From Clostridiales bacterium (GTDB lineage: Bacteria > Bacillota > Sulfobacillia > UBA995 > UBA9673): a stretch of DNA of 9,508 bases. Below are positions 8,801 to 9,508 of the stretch, piece by piece. Positions within the stretch are counted from its first letter, which is position 1. Every line of letters starts with the position of its first letter. The DNA lies in contig DPMO01000262.1 in NCBI GenBank assembly GCA_003541445.1, positions 1 to 9,508 on the forward strand, in the 5' to 3' direction. Under the pieces are notes generated by a model that was not told the DNA's origin, made no database searches, and worked only from the letters and a program-made list of their open reading frames with translations. The translations under genes were made by a program, and so were the position numbers.

Positions 8801-9200
8801 CCGCGTCGGCGCCGCTCAGGGCGCGGGCCGGCAGGCTGAACAGGGTGCGGAGCTCGCGCTCCCAGTTGTTCACGAGGCCCGCTGGCGGGACGATGAGCAC
8901 CCGCCGGAGAAGCCTCCGGCTCACCATCTCCCGGATGTAGAGGCCGGTCATGATGGTCTTGCCCGCCCCGGCGTCGTCGGCCAGCAGGAAGCGAAGGGGT
9001 GACTGGCGCAACATGCGACCGTACACGGCGGTCCGCTGGTGGGGGAGAGGGTCGATCAGGGAGACCTCGGCGCCGAAACCCGGGTTGGCCAGGTGGCCGT
9101 AGCCGAGCCGGTGGCCCTCGGCCACGACGCGCACGGCTTCAGGGTCGGCGCCGAAGTCGATGTGCGTGTCAGACTCTGTCACCGGAAGCTCCACGGTCAC
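5856..9200 (-). CDS. SNF2-type DEAH helicase with C-terminal DUF3883 domain
   Basis: The product is 1,114 residues with the full superfamily 2 helicase motif set. These are Walker A DAGAGKT (76-82, Lys81), DEAH (177-180), TATP (227-230), FTEHRDTLEFL at the start of the second RecA domain, ATDAAGEGINLQ (motif V) and QRMGRIHR (555-562, motif VI with arginine fingers). An acidic stretch (about 393-403) separates the two RecA lobes. A predicted coiled coil rich in Arg, Glu and Leu lies around 890-970. The C-terminus contains PGFDLL (Asp1026), IEVKGR (Glu1040, Lys1042) and YWLYVVYD, which fit DUF3883, a domain with a restriction-nuclease-like fold. Class 1 DISARM (DrmD) and Hma systems have comparable helicases. 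It is the first gene of the operon; its TGA overlaps the methylase GTG. No Shine-Dalgarno is close to GTG 9200, and an in-frame stop at 9230-9228 limits any upstream start. Alternatives are an AUU start at 9227 or coupling to a leader ORF. Confidence 0.92.
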   Translation of the reverse strand: MTVELPVTESDTHIDFGADPEAVRVVAEGHRLGYGHLANPGFGAEVSLIDPLPHQRTAVYGRMLRQSPLRFLLADDAGAGKTIMTGLYIREMVSRRLLRRVLIVPPAGLVNNWERELRTLFSLPARALSGADAVADNPFKGEGSDLVIVSVDTLAGQRMFSRLAEPCVEPYDLVVFDEAHKLSARQDADGYIRKTDRYRLAEALAGVKVTEPRWRLPWHARHLLLLTATPHMGKDFPYYCLWRLLEPEALATFEAFRAYPPEERRRHFIRRTKEEMVDFQGRPLYPTRVSDTLSYELTPEERRLYEETTKYIERYYSRARMLNRSAARLAMSVFQRRLASSTYALIKSFRRRIDKLDRLITDLRTGRITFEELKADQDALDKVPDPYEETTADEEEAEDGREGGEVVEDRLLGGVAALDPADLEAEKARLEELLALAGEVHETGSGAKFDRLLEVLRDPRAADEKLIIFTEHRDTLEFLVQRLEAIGYTDRVARIHGGMTAREREAQVEFFRTPAVEGGATYLVATDAAGEGINLQFCWRMVNYDIPWNPARLEQRMGRIHRYLQKHDPVVIVNLVAGQTREGRVLRTLLEKLERMRQELGTDKVFDVVGRLFEGLSLRHYMELAVTDAGLREATEAIEARLTKERIEALRTRERELYGEGQDVREELSEQQEHLERESLRRLLPGYVRRFVGAAAPFVGLGIHGSLGGTFSFRPLRPGALEPLWPALEQYPEDRRNIFTVHRPSPEAKVVFLRPGEPFFERFRALVCRTLEGEALRGGVFLDPYARSPYLFHLALVSVVRRADPEVEGLEREELLEERLVGLRQEEDGSLEVCPVEHLLLLRGAAGVRPTGRLAAVPDRYREEARAWARNEVAAQRADDLRQKLLERLAERRASVERGHNLRLAELAERRRRLWKRVQAGDREAEKQLEAVKRQQEGVLRRHAQVTARLEREADLVAPGEVVFLAHALVVPSGDPEERLHHEAKVEAVAMSVAVSYEEALGARVQDVSTPDRAREAGLGDRPGFDLLSVRPDGQTMAIEVKGRARGGQVEVTANEWARACNLGSRYWLYVVYDCASPRPRLVRVNDPFHQLLARAKGSMVINETQVIEAAVVG

Positions 9201-9226
9201 GCGTACGGTGTCGAACGAAGGTTCAA
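9197..9226 (-). CDS. Possible nine-codon leader peptide coupled to the helicase start
   Basis: A TTG at 9226-9224 opens a nine-codon frame (MNLRSTPYA) ending in TGA at 9199-9197. That TGA overlaps the helicase GTG (9200-9198) as GTGA, exactly as the helicase and methylase overlap. A strong Shine-Dalgarno (AGGGGGTGA, 9236-9228) sits in front of the TTG, whereas the GTG at 9200 has none within 15 bases. The inference is that ribosomes load at the leader and re-initiate on the helicase. The competing reading is an AUU start at 9227-9225, in frame with the helicase, which would add nine residues (start MEPSFDTVR). The frame is too short for composition to help. Confidence 0.35.
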   Translation of the reverse strand: MNLRSTPYA

Positions 9227-9227
9227 T

Positions 9228-9236
9228 TCACCCCCT
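9228..9236 (-). promoter_or_regulatory. Extended Shine-Dalgarno upstream of the helicase operon
   Basis: AGGGGGTGA on the minus strand matches the ideal extended Shine-Dalgarno AGGAGGTGA at eight of nine bases. It lies 27 bases or more from GTG 9200, too far to serve it directly. It is well placed for TTG 9226 or AUU 9227 (about six to seven bases from its GAGG core at 9237-9234). Confidence 0.55.
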
Positions 9237-9280
9237 CTCGCGGAAAACCCTGCCATCGGCGGTCCTGGCGGCGGCACGGA

Positions 9281-9311
9281 ACGGAGACGGACCGAGACCG
9301 AACGGAGGCGG
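9281..9311. repeat. Three short phased near-repeats in the divergent intergenic region
   Basis: The three ten-base units are acggagacgg (9281-9290), accgagaccg (9291-9300) and acggaggcgg (9302-9311). Units 1 and 2 agree at eight of ten positions, units 1 and 3 at nine of ten. Spacing is 10 and 11 bases, about one helical turn. The third unit contains the Shine-Dalgarno of the plus-strand gene. This could be an operator array or simply low-complexity purine-rich leader sequence. The rest of 9201-9318 shows no convincing -10/-35 promoter on either strand. Confidence 0.3.
9304..9308 (+). promoter_or_regulatory. Ribosome-binding site of the right-edge gene
   Basis: GGAGG lies ten bases before the ATG at 9319, slightly longer than the usual spacing but the only good candidate. 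It supports that ATG as the start. Confidence 0.55.
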
Positions 9312-9318
9312 TTTTCAC

Positions 9319-9508
9319 ATGGACAGGGGAAGGTTCACAAGGCTCACCGGACCGGTCTTCGCCGGCACGAGCGCCGACGGGGGGACCTGCGCCGGCTTCG
9401 TCAGGACGGCGATGGGGGCTCTCGTCATCGACGCCTTCCTCACGCGGGAGGACGGGCGGGCGCTCCTGGAGGCGGCCCAGGCCGAGGCCCGACGGGTCAC
9501 GGCCGTGG
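9319..9508 (+). CDS. N-terminus of a probable MBL-fold metallo-hydrolase, 3' end beyond the window
   Basis: From ATG 9319 the frame is open for 63 codons to the right edge. The residues begin MDRGRFTRLTGPVFAGTS, continue through GGTCAGFV, and then read ALVIDAFLTREDGRALLEAA and RRVTAV. The pattern of a buried strand, an 'ID' turn, a '(T/S)-x-E-D' helix and a second strand ending in 'VTAV' is what precedes the HxHxDH metal motif in metallo-beta-lactamase-fold hydrolases. That motif would fall just past the window edge, so the assignment rests on the fold-like lead-in only. The gene is divergent from the defence operon with 118 bases between them, and nothing here shows that the two are functionally linked. 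Another alpha/beta hydrolase-like or unrelated protein cannot be excluded. Confidence 0.5.
   Translation, partial: MDRGRFTRLTGPVFAGTSADGGTCAGFVRTAMGALVIDAFLTREDGRALLEAAQAEARRVTAV

Noticed and set aside
6372..9002. An 876-codon plus-strand open frame opposite the helicase
   Set aside because: It is antisense to a helicase with all motifs intact. Its translation is rich in Arg, Gly, Leu, Val and Glu with no recognisable motif, as expected for the complement of GC-rich codons.
9201..9318. Sigma-70-type promoters in the divergent intergenic region
   Set aside because: No convincing -10 and -35 pair was found on either strand. The few AT-rich spots (around 9222-9229, 9244-9247 and 9312-9315) do not form a standard promoter.
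9315..9500. A 61-codon minus-strand open frame at the right edge
   Set aside because: It is antisense to the better-supported plus-strand gene with a ribosome-binding site and MBL-like lead-in, and its product is a low-complexity Arg/Ser/Ala sequence.

Overview
The window comes from a very GC-rich prokaryotic genome, probably bacterial. Most codons end in G or C, GTG starts are common, and the Shine-Dalgarno sequences are strong and purine-rich. AGG (Arg) and ATA (Ile) codons occur in real genes, so this does not look like a typical streptomycete, but I cannot name the lineage from the sequence alone.

Almost the whole window is one minus-strand operon, read from right to left. It encodes a SNF2-type DEAH helicase with a C-terminal DUF3883 domain (9200-5856), a DUF1156 DNA methyltransferase with an inserted zinc ribbon (5859-2845), and a DUF499 AAA-type ATPase (2808 to beyond the left edge). 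The helicase and methylase genes overlap by four bases (GTGA). The methylase and ATPase genes are separated by 36 bases that carry a strong ribosome-binding site. This set of proteins and this order match the Hma (helicase-methylase-ATPase) class of predicted anti-phage systems, which is related in logic to class 1 DISARM. The likely division of labour is inferred from the families: the methylase marks host DNA, the helicase/translocase senses or remodels unmarked DNA and may carry a nuclease-like end, and the ATPase acts as a motor or switch. The DUF499 gene is cut by the window edge, and further genes of the system may follow to the left.

At the right end a 118-base intergenic region (9201-9318) separates the operon from a divergent plus-strand gene, of which only the first 63 codons are present. 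It resembles the N-terminus of a metallo-beta-lactamase-fold hydrolase. The intergenic region holds short phased repeats, an inverted repeat, and a possible nine-codon leader peptide whose stop codon overlaps the helicase GTG start in the same GTGA arrangement seen at the helicase/methylase junction.

The many long open frames opposite or out of frame with these genes are explained by high GC content and are not annotated. No tRNA, rRNA, CRISPR array, insertion sequence or clear terminator was seen, and there is no gene-free stretch above 300 bases.
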